Of a stretch of DNA of 43,248 bases, positions 20,447 through 32,800 are shown piece after piece. Location: the NCBI GenBank assembly GCA_001655205.1, contig LPNZ01009482.1, forward strand, positions 1 through 43,248, read 5' to 3'. The notes under the pieces are model-generated. The model made no database searches. It had not been told where the DNA came from and saw only the letters and a program-made list of their open reading frames with translations. The position numbers and the translations under genes were made by a program. Origin of the DNA: Lenisia limosa (taxonomy: Eukaryota > Breviatea). The stretch's first letter is position 1. Each line of letters starts with the position of its first letter.

Positions 20447-23400
20447 AAAACTCGGCAATGGGACACACAGATTCAATCTTCTCACTTGAGGTATTCTGGG
20501 GAGCCACAGAAGCAGTTTAGAAGTGTTAGCCATGAATTTATCAATATCTTTTAGCCATGATGGTATGTACACCAAGGCTGATACACCCTTTTTAGCATTT
20601 CTCGTCTGCACATCTGAAATTGATCAAAAAATAGTCTACAGAGACCTTCTCTTATTCTTACCGCCCAGTACCACGAAGGATTCCTCTACTCAGGATCACG
20701 AGATCGAACGATCAAACAGTGGGACATTTCGACAGGGCTGTGCACGGCAACATTCACAGGGCATAACGGCCAGGTTTGTGCACTGCTGATTAACTGACCT
20801 TCAGATTCTGTGTATGGCAATGGACAGCAGCAACAATATGATGGTAGGCTGCTCTTCATTTCAACACAAAAGCAGGTTGAATTTCTTGATCAAACCAAAT
20901 ATCAAATAAAAAATGATATCTATCTGTCTTGGGAATGTAATCAAGTTCTTTTTGGAAATGTTTAGGGCTTCCCTACGGTCCGAAAAGACCATCAAAATAT
21001 CGATATTTATCGAGACTATATTCAGACTTTTTTTGAGACTGTGGGGAAGCCCTAGTAAAGATAACCTATGCTTTCAGTGACGAGCCACTTTTACGTTTTT
21101 AGGTCAGCGGATCTGCTGATGGTTCTGTCTGCCTTTGGAGCCTCAGAGAAAAGGGCCAAGTTTCGGTTTGTGGTGGTAGCAATACTCACGGCAGTCTCAA
21201 CACTACCGAATTATATGATATCAATCAATATCATATGTACTAAGTATCGATAAATCTAGTTTTATGGAATTGAACAGAAGCCCAAGTGTTTGTTCTTTTT
21301 GAGGGAGAGACCAGAAATTTTAAATCAAATCTAGGGATGCAAAAGACTAAATAGGAATATCCAAGCTACCCCCCCCCTCAAAACCCACAATGACCTTGAC
21401 CCTTGAAGCCGCGAGCAACGGGTCAGCACAACGAGGCGGTCAACGCTCTCAGTCTCCTCGGCAACACCCTCATCACCGCGTCATCCGACAAGAGAGTCTG
21501 CGTGTGGGACCTCACAACCGGCTCTTCGGTCCTCACAAAGCCGGTTGCTTCCTTCATGTACGCTGTCAGTTTCAATGGCTGATATCGCATGTATATCATC
21601 TTTCATGTAACCAATTATAATTTATTTTGATCACCAAGCAGTTGTGGATTTCTCACCCCTCAGAGCCCCAGACTCGATTATGTCCATGTGTGTCGTCGCT
21701 GCCTCCATGGCATATAAGGCCTTCATTATTGTCTGTGGGGGTAATGTGATGAATCAAGTTCGAACAAGACCAGCATTCTTGAATATGAGATAATTCCATT
21801 CCATGACTTTATAACCCCCAAGGCTGCCGGATGTAAGGACGGCTCAGTCTGCTGCTTCCTGTCATCTCAAATTGATGCTGAAAACTGTTGGTGGAAGGGG
21901 GTTCTGGGTAATCTACTTGATTACCTTTACATAATAATAACTACGTTTAAATCTTTCATTAAATTCTCCATAAATATACTGGGAGTTTTACTGACCAACG
22001 TTATCATTATAACTTCTGAAGTCACGGATATTGCCCCTCAAGCAGTCTACCGCTACCACTCTGCTTCAGCCAACTACATGGTCGCCTGCAGTGCTCGTCC
22101 ACCTGCAAATGAACGTGGTATGCTCTTTAATCTCATTTTTGCTCATTTCTTATCTAAAGTTCTTTATTGTTGGCAAAGTATATAAGCCTTACCATCAGAA
22201 GAGGGAGGGGGTACACCTTTAATGTCACATTGAGCTATTAATGCAATAGAGTTTGTCCTTTTTATCACAATGACCCTCTCTGCACTTAACTCTAAAGCAT
22301 CCACCGCGAACACCTTTGTTGGGGGCGGTACGAACTTCACCTCCACCAAGTACGCTAAAGTGATGAAGAAAGTGACTTACTTGTGTTTGTTTGTGTTTCA
22401 ACCCTTGCTAGTCAGGCCTATTTTCTGTATTTCTACTTTCCGTTTATTTGTTGTCAATTCAGTGATATTGCAGGTTTGCCCCTGGAAAAGCGGAGCTGGT
22501 GTACCTTGTGTCCGGTGACAGCTCAGGCGGACTTGTGTCATGGGTTGTGAGCATTGTCTCCGATTCTCTTATGGGAGTAAGAGGGCTTTCAAAAGGGATT
22601 TAACAATGGAGTATTTTATATCAAGAGGGCTTCTAAAATGCTGATTTTTTTATGAATCCTCAATAAATATCCTGACGTTAAGCCACAATATGAAGCCCGA
22701 ACCTTATCGCCTCCAGATGGCAGCAAACGGCGGTATAGCACCCCATGATGACGCGATCAACTANNNNNNNNNNNNNNNNNNNNNNNNNNNNNNNNNNNNN
22801 NNNNNNNNNNNNNNNNNNNNNNNNNNNNNNNNNNNNNNNNNNNNNNNNNNNNNNNNNNNNNNNACTGCTTTGTCATGACTCTGTAGCCTCAAGAGACGGG
22901 ACCTGCAGGCTGCTTTCGTTGCCGACTGGCTCGGTTGTTCTGAAGATCGACACGCTTATCACTTCGCTGCACGCAACAACTCTCAGATCCGTCTTCGTGA
23001 CCGACGAATGCATTGTGAGCTTTATTGGGCTCAAGTTTCATGGTCCACAATGTTGTTTTTTCTTTTCCTTTTTTGCTCCACAGATTGGTATCACCTTGTC
23101 CCCCATTAAATATGAGGTCGTAGTCCTTTTGGTACACTGCTTTCTTATTGCCCAGTACCTGGCCTCCAAAGACGGCCGACTGAGGTGTCACAGTTTGATT
23201 GATGATGGAGAAGAGGTAATGTTGGCCCTAAAATTGTCAAATTCGAGGAGATAACAGCCACTCTCCATATTGGGTAGATAACTTGAGGCTCATTCCTCAG
23301 GTCTGGGCCAAGGATGGGCATGTCGATTACTTGAACCGCATCATTGTCGCTGAAGGGGCCGTCTATAGTGCTGGTATGTTGAGGCACTGGGCTTTTCCAT

Positions 23401-26400
23401 CCATTGTTGATTGTTTACTTGGCCCTTTTGGGTGGTGCAATAATTGAAAAATTATTTTTGGTATTTCAAGACGGTCATTTTGTTACAGAAATTCCTTTAC
23501 AGGCACTTTGATTTCAAATATCATCAGTCCATCCCTCCAAACAATGAGTCCCTTCACACTCAAGGCCGAGATCGAGTTATCCGAAAGTGGAATGCCAAAA
23601 ACGGGTCCCTTCTGAGAGTGTTCTCCTCACCGACAGAGCGGAAACCATGTGAGTGCAAGCTTGATTTTTTTTTATCATTAATTTCTGACTTCTTGGAAGG
23701 GGTAGCATCAATATTGTTTTTCACCATCTTTTTTCCAAAACCTTATTCCTATGTTATGTTGTGTGTTATGCACTTATTCTTTTATGCACAAGGTGAAGCA
23801 TTATTCTTTTGTTATGCTCTTTAGTGGAGAGAGCCCCAAAGATTGCCGCCTGGGTTGCCTGGTTCACTTTCGCGTTTGAAATGCTTCAGTTCACCTCGTT
23901 TGCCTTCAATGAAAACGTCAACTGGTGGGCTTGTAGCTGTTATTGGGAGAACCCCACTTTTGCCCGAATTAGACTGATACCTCTCGAAAAACTGTGTGAT
24001 CAATTAATCGAGTAATATTTGTCCCAAGCAGCAGAGATTCGATTGTGTTCAAGAGCTCCTTTTTGCAGTAAAGTCTCTCTTGAAATTAGGATCATAGAGA
24101 TCCGGCAGTTGACTGTACACAAAGAAAAAAACCCGCAGAAAACGACAGAAACAGGACTTCACAACAGTAACTCTTTAGGCCTTCATGGCACCCCCTGACA
24201 GTCCTCCTTCCGCCTCTCGCCCTCAACATCACCATCCCATCTGACTGGACCACGCCTGTTCTGGCTGGGGCGTCTTGCTTTGTGGGTCAGCCTTCTTCCT
24301 CAATTTCACCTTTGATTTGATTGATTTCAACCATAACAAGATTGTGTGTATTCTGAGCTGCATTATGCTTCGTTCTTGATTTCCAACATTTGTGCCTATT
24401 TAGAGGATTCAATAATCATATCGTTTATGGCCCCACGATGCCCTTGCTGACATCTTAGACGCTACTCTTCCTCTTTATGTTCTACCTGGCATCATCATTC
24501 AAAGGAGCGATCCCAGGATCGTTCATGTCCAAACTTTGGCCTCTTGCTTCTGGTAAGTCCCTTAATTGGGCTCATCTAAAAAGGTGTTGGCAACATCTGT
24601 AGTTAAAAAAAAAGTGATAAAAGTGGTATTTTATAATCAAAATTAAAAAAATAAATATTAATTTTGCTACTACAGGCATTTTTTTAAAAGAGCCACCTAT
24701 TTTTAGAAAAGCCCTAAATAGCACAGTCTATGACACCACAAATGGACACTGTCGTCACATAATAGACTGAATTCCCGATAAATATCGATATTTTGACGGT
24801 CTTTTTTGGACCGCAGGGAAGCCCAAGTCGTCACACTTCAGGCATCTGTTACTCCGGCTCCACAATGCTTGTTGTCCCCACCGCTCGTACGTTGTATCTT
24901 CAGGCATCGTGTGACAAGTCATGTGATACTGTGGGGGGGTAAGATGTTAGTCTCTGTTGTCAAAGACTGGTAAATATCGTTATTGTTCGAGACATTCGTT
25001 TTGGAAACACCTTACTTGTGTAAGACACTGAAAGAGAATTGGTTGGTTGTGCGATATTGCAGGAATGAAATGAATAACGTTTCAGGATGAAGATTGGGGA
25101 GTGGCCGTTCTTGCTGGAGTTCTCCTGCTACCCTACATTCTGACAGTTTTACGCCTTGTCCTGGTAGGGGGCTTCGTTTGGCAGTGAAGTTCATAATATT
25201 TGACTAAGTACACACTATAATAGGATTAAGTGTTATGTTGAGGCCTTCCCTTCAGCATCCAAAAGGACCTCTTTTCATGACAATGTCCTTTCTCAGATTG
25301 GTACTTTGCTCTTTTACCTTCAATATGACTACTCAAACATCCCCTGAGTAGCACATACCATATCCTTGTCCGCAATTTGTCAGACTTAACCAATGAAGGT
25401 CAACGGCATGCTGTCGCGTGTGGCAGTGTATCTCAAAATGAAGTGGTCTGAAGTGAGGGGGGGGGGCAATCAAGGAACGCAGACTTTTGTTCGATTGTAG
25501 TTCTATTCGAATTCTCAACCTTGAAATTACTCACCATCAGGACTCCCCTAATCTAGCTCGTGTGCACAACGCCTCCCTCCGCTCTGTCATGATCAATGTT
25601 CCAACGTATATCGTATGTTGGGCTTCACTTTGGGACGAAAAAAACGGGGAATACCGATATTGTGTAGTTTGCTATCCAAACATTAGATGAATCCTTCGTA
25701 TCATATCAAATGCTAACCTGCACCATTTCGCAACGTTGCTGGAAGGTAAAATAATGAAAACATTCGTCATTTCATCCATTTCAGTTCAAACTGCTTCTTG
25801 TTGTGGTATTTGTCAGCCTTTCCACTGACAATGCTTCAACACTCTCAGTCCTCAACGCCCTCGTACTTCCCCTCTTCATCTTCATCGTGAGTAGAGCTGA
25901 GTCTAATTCGTATTATTTCGTCAGAAACACCTGATTACAGAGAGGTGAAGAATATTACGTGTTAGGATAATTCCTTGATAAATCATCAAACTCGATACTA
26001 TAACTGTCGTAGTCTCCACCCCACTTCAAGACCTCCGCAAATGTCAGTCGATTTACGGCCTCATTCCTCGTCCTTTTTGCTCATGCATCGGCAAGGTATT
26101 TTTCGGGAGTAAATGGGCTTCACTTCGGTTCTAAAAAAACTGAACTATTATTTAACAAATCTTAAAAACAATGCATAAGTATAATTTTGGTATTTATACT
26201 TTGCCACATCCAGTCCAGACTCAAGCCAACTGACCGCGCAGGTTCCTTTTGGCATATCCGGAATACAGCGAGGAAGTAGCGCAGATCCACACGCTAGCTT
26301 CGGCCGCGATGGTGCCGATTTGCTCGCTACTGATGTATAGTCGCATCAAGTCCATGCAGAAGTCCTTCAAAGTCACCCGAACAGCCAACATGATTGCTGA

Positions 26401-26936
26401 GGTTGAAGATATGAAGGTGGCCTCTTCTCCATGTAACAGTCCTGGGTGTCTACTAATCATAAATGAGATGTGAAATTCTAGTATTACATGTTTACTGTAG
26501 ATATTGGATAAATAATTCCATCTTTTCTGCCTAATACGGCCGTCCCCCACACCCATCCGCTGTAACCCCGCAGCCTCCGACGCTGAAGGAGCTCGAGGAA
26601 TCCTCAACCACTCAAAACGGCGACTCGGGAGACTCGTTCTTCTGTGACGTTTGCGGCAGCAAGGTGGGGGGGTCTAGGTTGTCTTCCATTTGAACATCAT
26701 TTTTTGAAGTCTTTGGGAACAAAATTCATTTCTGCAAGTATATGTTAACGCATATATTATTTTTGATATGTAGAGTGGTATTTTCGAAACCAGGCGAAGT
26801 TCAATTTACGAATTCCTATGAGTTGCTTATGTTATGCTGTGTTAACCTCTATTAGGTTCCGCCAGCAATGTGGGATAGTCACCAGGACTCCCTGAAGCAC
26901 CAAGAAAACCTGAGTATCAAAGCGTCAAGACTCTAG
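20447..26936 (+). CDS. WD40 propeller fused to a polytopic membrane region and a C2H2-like finger
   Basis: Propeller exons include 20447-20490, 20510-20562, 20679-20773, 20805-20843, 21103-21159, 21409-21557, 21664-about 21740, about 21823-21907, 22022-22117, 22298-about 22370, 22474-22543, 22717-gap, 22887-23014, 23084-23119, 23156-23215, 23301-23373 and 23565-23648. Blade signatures are YSGSRDRTIKQWDIS, SGSADGSVCLWSL, ASSDKRVCVWDLTTG and SAGRDRVIRKWNA. The same frame then enters membrane segments: IAAWVAWFTFAFEML (23825-23924), TLLFLFMFYLASSF (24459-24552), AVLAGVLLLPYILTV (25086-25163), FKLLLVVVFVSL and LNALVLPLFIFI (25785-25886), FLVLFAHASARFLLAY, and SAAMVPICSLLMY (26242-26416). The end holds CDVCGSK then WDSHQDSLKHQ (26574-26663, 26856-26936), a C2H2-like finger. 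An N-glycan site (NIT) lies in a probable lumenal loop. Unresolved: start codon, junctions at about 21740-21823, 22370-22474 and 25163-25501, and a gap at 22763-22863. No known family matched. Confidence 0.78.
20963..21054. mobile_element. MITE family A, full copy
   Basis: Begins taGGGCTTCCCTACGGTCC and ends actgtggggaagcccTA, with core atatcgatatttatcg. It lies in an intron of the WD40-membrane gene. Confidence 0.9.
24764..24826. mobile_element. MITE family A, right half
   Basis: Contains agactgaattcccgat, aatatcgatattttgac, and ends gaccgcagggaagccc. It sits in an intron between membrane-segment exons. Confidence 0.75.
25617..25662. mobile_element. MITE family A, left half
   Basis: Begins ttgggcttcactttggga and continues to taccgatattgtg. 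It starts four bases after the donor of the exon ending at 25612. Confidence 0.7.
26112..26165. mobile_element. MITE family A, left half
   Basis: Begins gggcttcacttcggttct, followed by aaaaaaactgaactatt. The right half is absent. It lies in an intron of the WD40-membrane gene. Confidence 0.7.
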
Positions 26937-27816
26937 TCCATATTTAGATGAATGTGAATGTAAGATTGTACCATAGCAATGAACGTTACATTGGCTCGAA
27001 GTCTTGATGGGATTCTTGTGTACCAGGCGATTACTTCAGAGCTTGCCACCCTACAACTGTGGGCAGTCGGCCATATTCCTCAGTGAATCTGAACAGTCAG
27101 GCTCAAGAGCTCGAATATTGACTGTTTTTTCTCATAAAACGACAGGTCATCATAATCATTAGATTTGCAGCCCATATATCTTTCAAAAGACATCCAACGT
27201 CATGCCCCCTCCCCACTCCTCCTCATCGGTGCTACTCGGATTGACATCTTCCATCTGAATCGTCACACCACAAACAATGAACATTAAAAGAAAGGATGCC
27301 ACAGTATATCTCAATGAGAAATAAAAAACTAGTATCTGCCCGAAGCCGTCCACACCATCCCGCTTATCAAAGATATTGGATTATAGTATAATATTAATTC
27401 ACCCAATCATTTGCCTTACTCTGTGCACACAGCTTTTTGTGCCAATACTATGCTCTCACTTCTGTTTAAAAGAGGGGTGCACACAAATTCTTACTTGTCC
27501 TCTATTTCTCCACACCAACCTTTTCAGACTCTAAAGGAACCAGTTCTGACGGACAAAATTGTCTACGAAATAAGCGTTTCTTTCTTGAATAAACTATGTG
27601 CTCAAACTTCATTCACACAATAATCGACCCTTCTAACATGAATCGCTCCTCCATTCTCTTTAGTCTTTCATTAACATCCATTTTAGGCTCTTGACACAAA
27701 CGCTCCCCTGCAAAATAAGCATTCAAGAGGTACTACAATCGATATTCTTTTTTGGTCAAATCGAAAAAAATGGTGCTCTTTTTCCTAATAATAAACAACA
27801 TAAACTGCCGTTTTGT
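26937..27816. other. Intergenic region between convergent genes
   Basis: This lies between the stop of the WD40-membrane gene (+) and the stop of the dynactin gene (-). It contains dispersed repeat C (27342-27442). No convincing coding exon is seen. Confidence 0.6.
27342..27442. repeat. Dispersed repeat C, copy 2
   Basis: Shares aagccgtccacaccat, agatattggattatagtat, and ctctgtgcacacagctttt with copies at 6478 and 38196. It is intergenic here. Confidence 0.85.
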
Positions 27817-29414
27817 CTAACCAGGGTTGCCGTACATCACAAATGAGGGCCCAATCGTAGAATCAGAAGGAATGTGCGTTCCTGTGAACGTCAAGATATG
27901 ACAAAATCACGATAATTTATTTACCAAAGCGAAACCTTAGATATTTTTGCAGCAAACTTCATACTATTTAAACTTGGTGCTAAGGTAGAACACACCAACA
28001 CCCAGTCACCTGGTAATATGACAGCTCCTTCTTTGATAACCACTCGTTCACCCTATACGAGGTCATCAAGACATGGTATCGCCAAGACCTACAATAACAC
28101 ATCTCTCGCCGATGTGACACGCTTTTTCCAGCACTGATGCCTGGATTGATGCGCCTTTTCCAATGAAAACGCAATCCTCAATTTGCACCTTATGGTATCG
28201 CGTTCTGACGGAATGACGTTCCAAAAGGCCCCAAAAATCAGTTAACAAAAAACAATATAATATACTATGTCTAATGATGACTACTACGTGTTGACATGGG
28301 TGTTTTTTCTTGTAATATTTCTCAGATCATCCATTTTTATTGTTTTTGGCTTTCCTGAGAATCAATTCAATAAATTGGGGGAATCAAGGCATTATCTGGT
28401 TCAAAAAAACACAAACAAACAAGGAGTGTCTAGGGTTTACGCATATAGTATATGATATACCGTAAAAGCCCGAATTTAAGCAACCATTTATTATAGCCCC
28501 CCCCCCCCCGCTACATGTCATCTGGTGAGGATTGTTTCACTNNNNNNNNNNNNNNNNNNNNNNNNNNNNNNNNNNNNNNNNNNNNNNNNNNNNNNNNNNN
28601 NNNNNNNNNNNNNNNNNNNNNNNNNNNNNAGTATAACATCAGAAGAACTACATTTGTGAGCTTTTCGCAGTTCTCTTCCAACACAATCCTCCCTCCCAAA
28701 AACCACCACCTTTCTCAACATTTCACCATGCCCACGCTTCACCTTTCTCAACATTTCACCATGCCCACACTTCAACTTTCTCAACATTTCACCATGCCCA
28801 CGCTTCACCATGCCCACATTTCACCATGCCCACATTTCACCATGCCCACNNNNNNNNNNNNNNNNNNNNNNNNNNNNNNNNNNNNNNNNNNNNNNNNNNN
28901 NNNNNNNNNNNNNNNNNNNNNNNNNNNNNNNNNNNNNNNNNNNNNNNNNNCATTTCACCATGCCCACATTTCACCATGCCCACATTTCACAGTACTTCCC
29001 AACGCGGATGTCAGAGAGGTCACTTCGAATCACAACTCTTGGATGGACAATGCACTAATATTGACATCAGAAAATTTTGTACTAGATCTCTTTTGTCACT
29101 GAACGCAAGCTGAACAAACCTTTTCAACAACCAAGAACCTTCTGCCATCCCTAATCTTGGACTGTCGCGACAGCAGGCTTCCGCCAACATCTGGAAACTG
29201 TCAAAAGAATGGACAGACGATCCCAATTCTTCTCCATTTTTAAGCTTTCTCTCCCAGTGGAAAGGTTCAAACCTTTTCTTAGTTAGTGTATAAAAAGTGT
29301 CATTGACAGAAAAAAAAAGGCATCTGGAAGGGAAGATATGTCCCAGAATTCAAGCCCACACACTTCTCCACTCAGTGGGGTTATACGAACGCGGCTGGCT
29401 GGAAATATTTTCAT
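27817..29414 (-). CDS. DCTN5: Dynactin subunit 5 (p25)
   Basis: Exons down the minus strand: 29414-29364 (ATG, MKIFPASRVRITPLSGE), 29197-29120, 29054-28991, probably 28692-28652, at least one exon hidden in the gap at 28542-28629, then 28204-28093, 28052-28010 and 27881-27817 (TAG). The p25 family is a left-handed beta-helix of hexapeptide turns on the pointed end of dynactin, helping dynein bind cargo. Family hallmarks seen: SRQS, CIVHPRVVIRSDLSDIRVGK, YHKVQIEDCVFIGKGASI, HIGERCVI, GAVILPG and a final FVMYGNPG. Order and spacing match p25, which ends near the FSGCPG motif in animals. One intron is only 40 nt (28092-28053). The intron between 28991 and 28692 holds a minisatellite. The exon at 28652 is tentative. 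Confidence 0.85.
28726..28990. repeat. Minisatellite in a dynactin intron, interrupted by a gap
   Basis: Three units of about 32 bp with core ctttctcaacatttcacc pass into a simpler 16-bp unit, atttcaccatgcccac, repeated across the N run at 28850-28950. The true copy number is unknown because the assembly breaks inside it. Confidence 0.93.
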
Positions 29415-29851
29415 CCGTTGAGACACGCATCTAAAGAAAGTTAGCATCAAAACTGCTAATTGATTCCATTCAATACGCCAAAAAAGATGAAATCGACTTA
29501 CACTGAAAAGTGTCCAAAACAGCGAACAGGCTGAACTCAGATTGTTTTTATTTATAGTTTATTTAACTTAATTTAGGCTTGATTTAAAAAGTGGAAAGGT
29601 CAAATGGTCAAAGGGATGGTTCCATGGACAAAAGGGACTACAAAGTTCCCGGTACGGCACCTTGCTATTCCTCCGAAAAAATCATGTCTTTTGTCCTTTA
29701 GTCCTTTTAATAAGAGTAACAACCACAGGTTGGTGTGTGTTGTGTTTTCTTCGTCTGTGCTCTGCATATACACAGCATAGTTTGTTGGGGGAGGGAAGTG
29801 ACTCATTTTTGTGATCGACGCATGCATGTCACAATCGCAGAAAGACCTCAG

Positions 29852-32800
29852 ATGTTCTCACCCTCTTCGCTCCTTGTGACCTTTATTACGTTTGTGTTAT
29901 TGATCCAAAATGCCGTCGGCTCAATTGACGGAATTGCCCAGTCTCCTCTTCTTCCTGTTCATTTAGGCGGATTCGCCTTCTTTGAGGTCAGTCTGGCTGG
30001 TTTTTTTTTATTCCAGTGCCCTCCTTTGTACTTTGCGTTGTGTTTGAGTTACAAAACAGAAACAGAGAATCTCTTCTTTGGTTTTTGTCTTCACTCCATC
30101 CTCTGACGGCTGTTTCTAGTATATCTTTCCCAAGAACGAGACCAGCCCAGGACATGGTGTTGCCATCGGACTGAATGCCAACGGATTTGTAGCCGAATTC
30201 GCTTTCGATTTGGGTGGGGTAGGTTGTCACACTGGTCCTCAAGGAGGTGTTTGGTGATCTTATTGTTTCAAATCTCTTTTCCACCCGCAAACACTGGGAT
30301 CTCCCTTCCCCTTGTGCTACTCCAACACTCTTCAGATGGTGGTACCAGCAACTTTGAGATTCTGAAAACGGGCTACCTCGGCACTAAAATCGCCTTTAAT
30401 GACAGGCAGATGCATAACAGCCGGCATGTGGTGGGGGGGGGGGNNNNNNNNNNNNNNNNNNNNNNNNNNNNNNNNNNNNNNNNNNNNNNNNNNNNNNNNN
30501 NNNNNNNNNNNNNNNNNNNNNNNNNNNNNNNNNNNNNNNNNNNNNNNNNNNNNNNNNNAAATATCGATAGTTTTCGAGGATTTATCGAGATATTCAGTCT
30601 ATTTTTAGAGCGAAGCAAAATTTTACCCGAAACAGACTGTTGGCGCCTGGCACTTTTTGGCCTTGGACATCGGCACGGGCGTTCTGATTGTCATCAACAA
30701 GGACACTCTTCAGGTTGGCAAGGGATGCTATAGTTTAGTGGTGATACTATCGTTTAGTGGCGATGTTGTGTGAGGGGTTGGTGTTGCTGCTTTTCCGCTG
30801 ACCTCTTTAGAGCCGAGTCTTCACCACTTTGAATCTTATCACTCAAGAGTAAGACCGGGCTCACTTCTTCTCACTTTTCCAGTGAATATATTATGGGGAC
30901 AGTTTACATCCCGGCACGTCAGCATTTGTTGATCTATGGATCTGACCTGGCTGTTGCTGCGTTTGATATTTCAAACCCCCTTTCTCCCTGTAGGAGGGGG
31001 GAAAGGACTTACCCTTGACACTTGGATTATTCATTTTCACTCCACAAACACCAGTTCCCCTCCCGTCACATCTTGGAAATGACTCTATTTCTATCCCTGT
31101 TTTTCTCTCTCGATTTGTTGACCTTCCAGCCGCCACCGCCTCCGCTGAGCCTCTTCATTTGAACATAATTGATTCTTGTGACCAGGTATGGGTACAGGGG
31201 AAAAGCATTACCGGAGTATCCTGACGTGATGACTTGATTCATATCATATAATACTAGTACTATATTATGGTGGGGGTAAACATGGTAACTCTTTTTTGCA
31301 GTGTAGTTTTTATTGAAACCATTAGTGACTAGGGCTTCACTTTGGTTCGTAAAAAGACTGAATTACTCAATAAATCCTCGAAAACTACCGATATTGTACT
31401 GGTCTTTTTCGAACCGAAGTGAAGCCCTAGTGGTAACTGTTTTCATTGAATGCACATCCATATGGAGTAGTCACTGTTAGCTCTTGCCTGCTACCTGTTG
31501 TTCTTACCAACATCAACATTTCACCCATGCCAGAGTGATGGGATGCGGTGCTGCCTGGGCTTTGTTTTTTTTTTGTTTTGTTGTTATCAACCCTCGTGTG
31601 TTGTTAGCCAACAGAGTTGATTTTGGGCTTTTTTTTTTGTTTCATAAATTTTCCAATTTTACCCCCCTCCCCATCAGGTCCACGCTTTGAGTTTTATTAA
31701 CTTTAATGGCTATGACGTGGCCTACTTGTACTTTTGCCAAATAGGAGCCACATTTACCTCGACGTTCCAATCTGCCAGCTTTGACGTGAGGGGAAGTCTT
31801 GCTGGCACAGCTTTTCTAGTCAAGGCTTACAGATATGAATGTTTCATATCTACTGTTAGCAACCTTCACTCCCTTCGTAGGACACAACCTTCACGCTGAC
31901 CAACGTTTCGCCTTTTGACGTTCCTTTAACGGTGGGGGGTAATCGTTTTTCTTGTTCCATCTCGGAGGCTAAATGCTACTCACGCTACAATTCCCATCTT
32001 ATTTCTCTTCAATTTGACAACACTTTGCTTTAGGTTACCTACTGATATGGTCCCAATTGACCCTTTTGAATTCCCCCTGACTCGTAGGATTTTCTGCCTT
32101 TTGGGGTCCCTTCCAGTTATGTGTTGTTCGTGCCTCCAGCAATGCGTCTTTATATCGACGGAGTCCCTTCCACCCTTGGAGTTAGTGTGGCTGCTGCTGG
32201 TGGTGGTGATGATGATGATGGTTGCGATGAGTTCCCGTTTCCCTTCTATTGACCTTTGTTAGAGTTATTGCGACCCCGCCGAACCGCTCTACCAAGCTTC
32301 TGACAATGTTTACGTGTGTGATGATGGTAATTCCAATGTAAGAGGGGGGGGGTGACAGAGGTTGAGTTATTTTGGGATTCAATTCAATTCGCCTTATTAT
32401 TGTTCTCCTACTCTATTAACCCCCCCCCCCCCNNNNNNNNNNNNNNNNNNNNNNNNNNNNNNNNNNNNNNNNNNNNNNNNNNNNNNNNNNNNNNNNNNNN
32501 NNNNNNNNNGCAAAAACTGCCACACAATCCGTTCTCACCGATGGCTCGGACGCGCCCTTCCCAGTAAGCCGGTTGATGTTAATTGCGTTGGAGGTAGGGC
32601 TTCACTTCGGTTCAAAAAAACTCGGTAAAATATCGATAATTTTCGAGGATTTATCGAGAAATTCAGTCTTTTTTTGAACCGACGTGAAGCCCTACTGAGG
32701 GGGGTGGTAAAGGAAATTGTAGCAACATCATCTATTTCTTGCACTATGTTAGTAGCGCCAGTCCAATCCAGAGTGTTTCCTTTCTAACCTATTTCCCTTT

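Noticed and set aside
20458-20490. Alternative WD40 start at an ATG reading MGHTDSIFSLE
   Set aside because: It looks like an ideal blade opening, but it ends in phase 0 while the next exon needs phase 2, so it was not chosen. It stays a real possibility if the assembly has an indel here.
28515-29102. 195-codon plus-strand frame through the minisatellite
   Set aside because: It is mostly N bases and 16-bp repeats, antisense to dynactin p25 exons.
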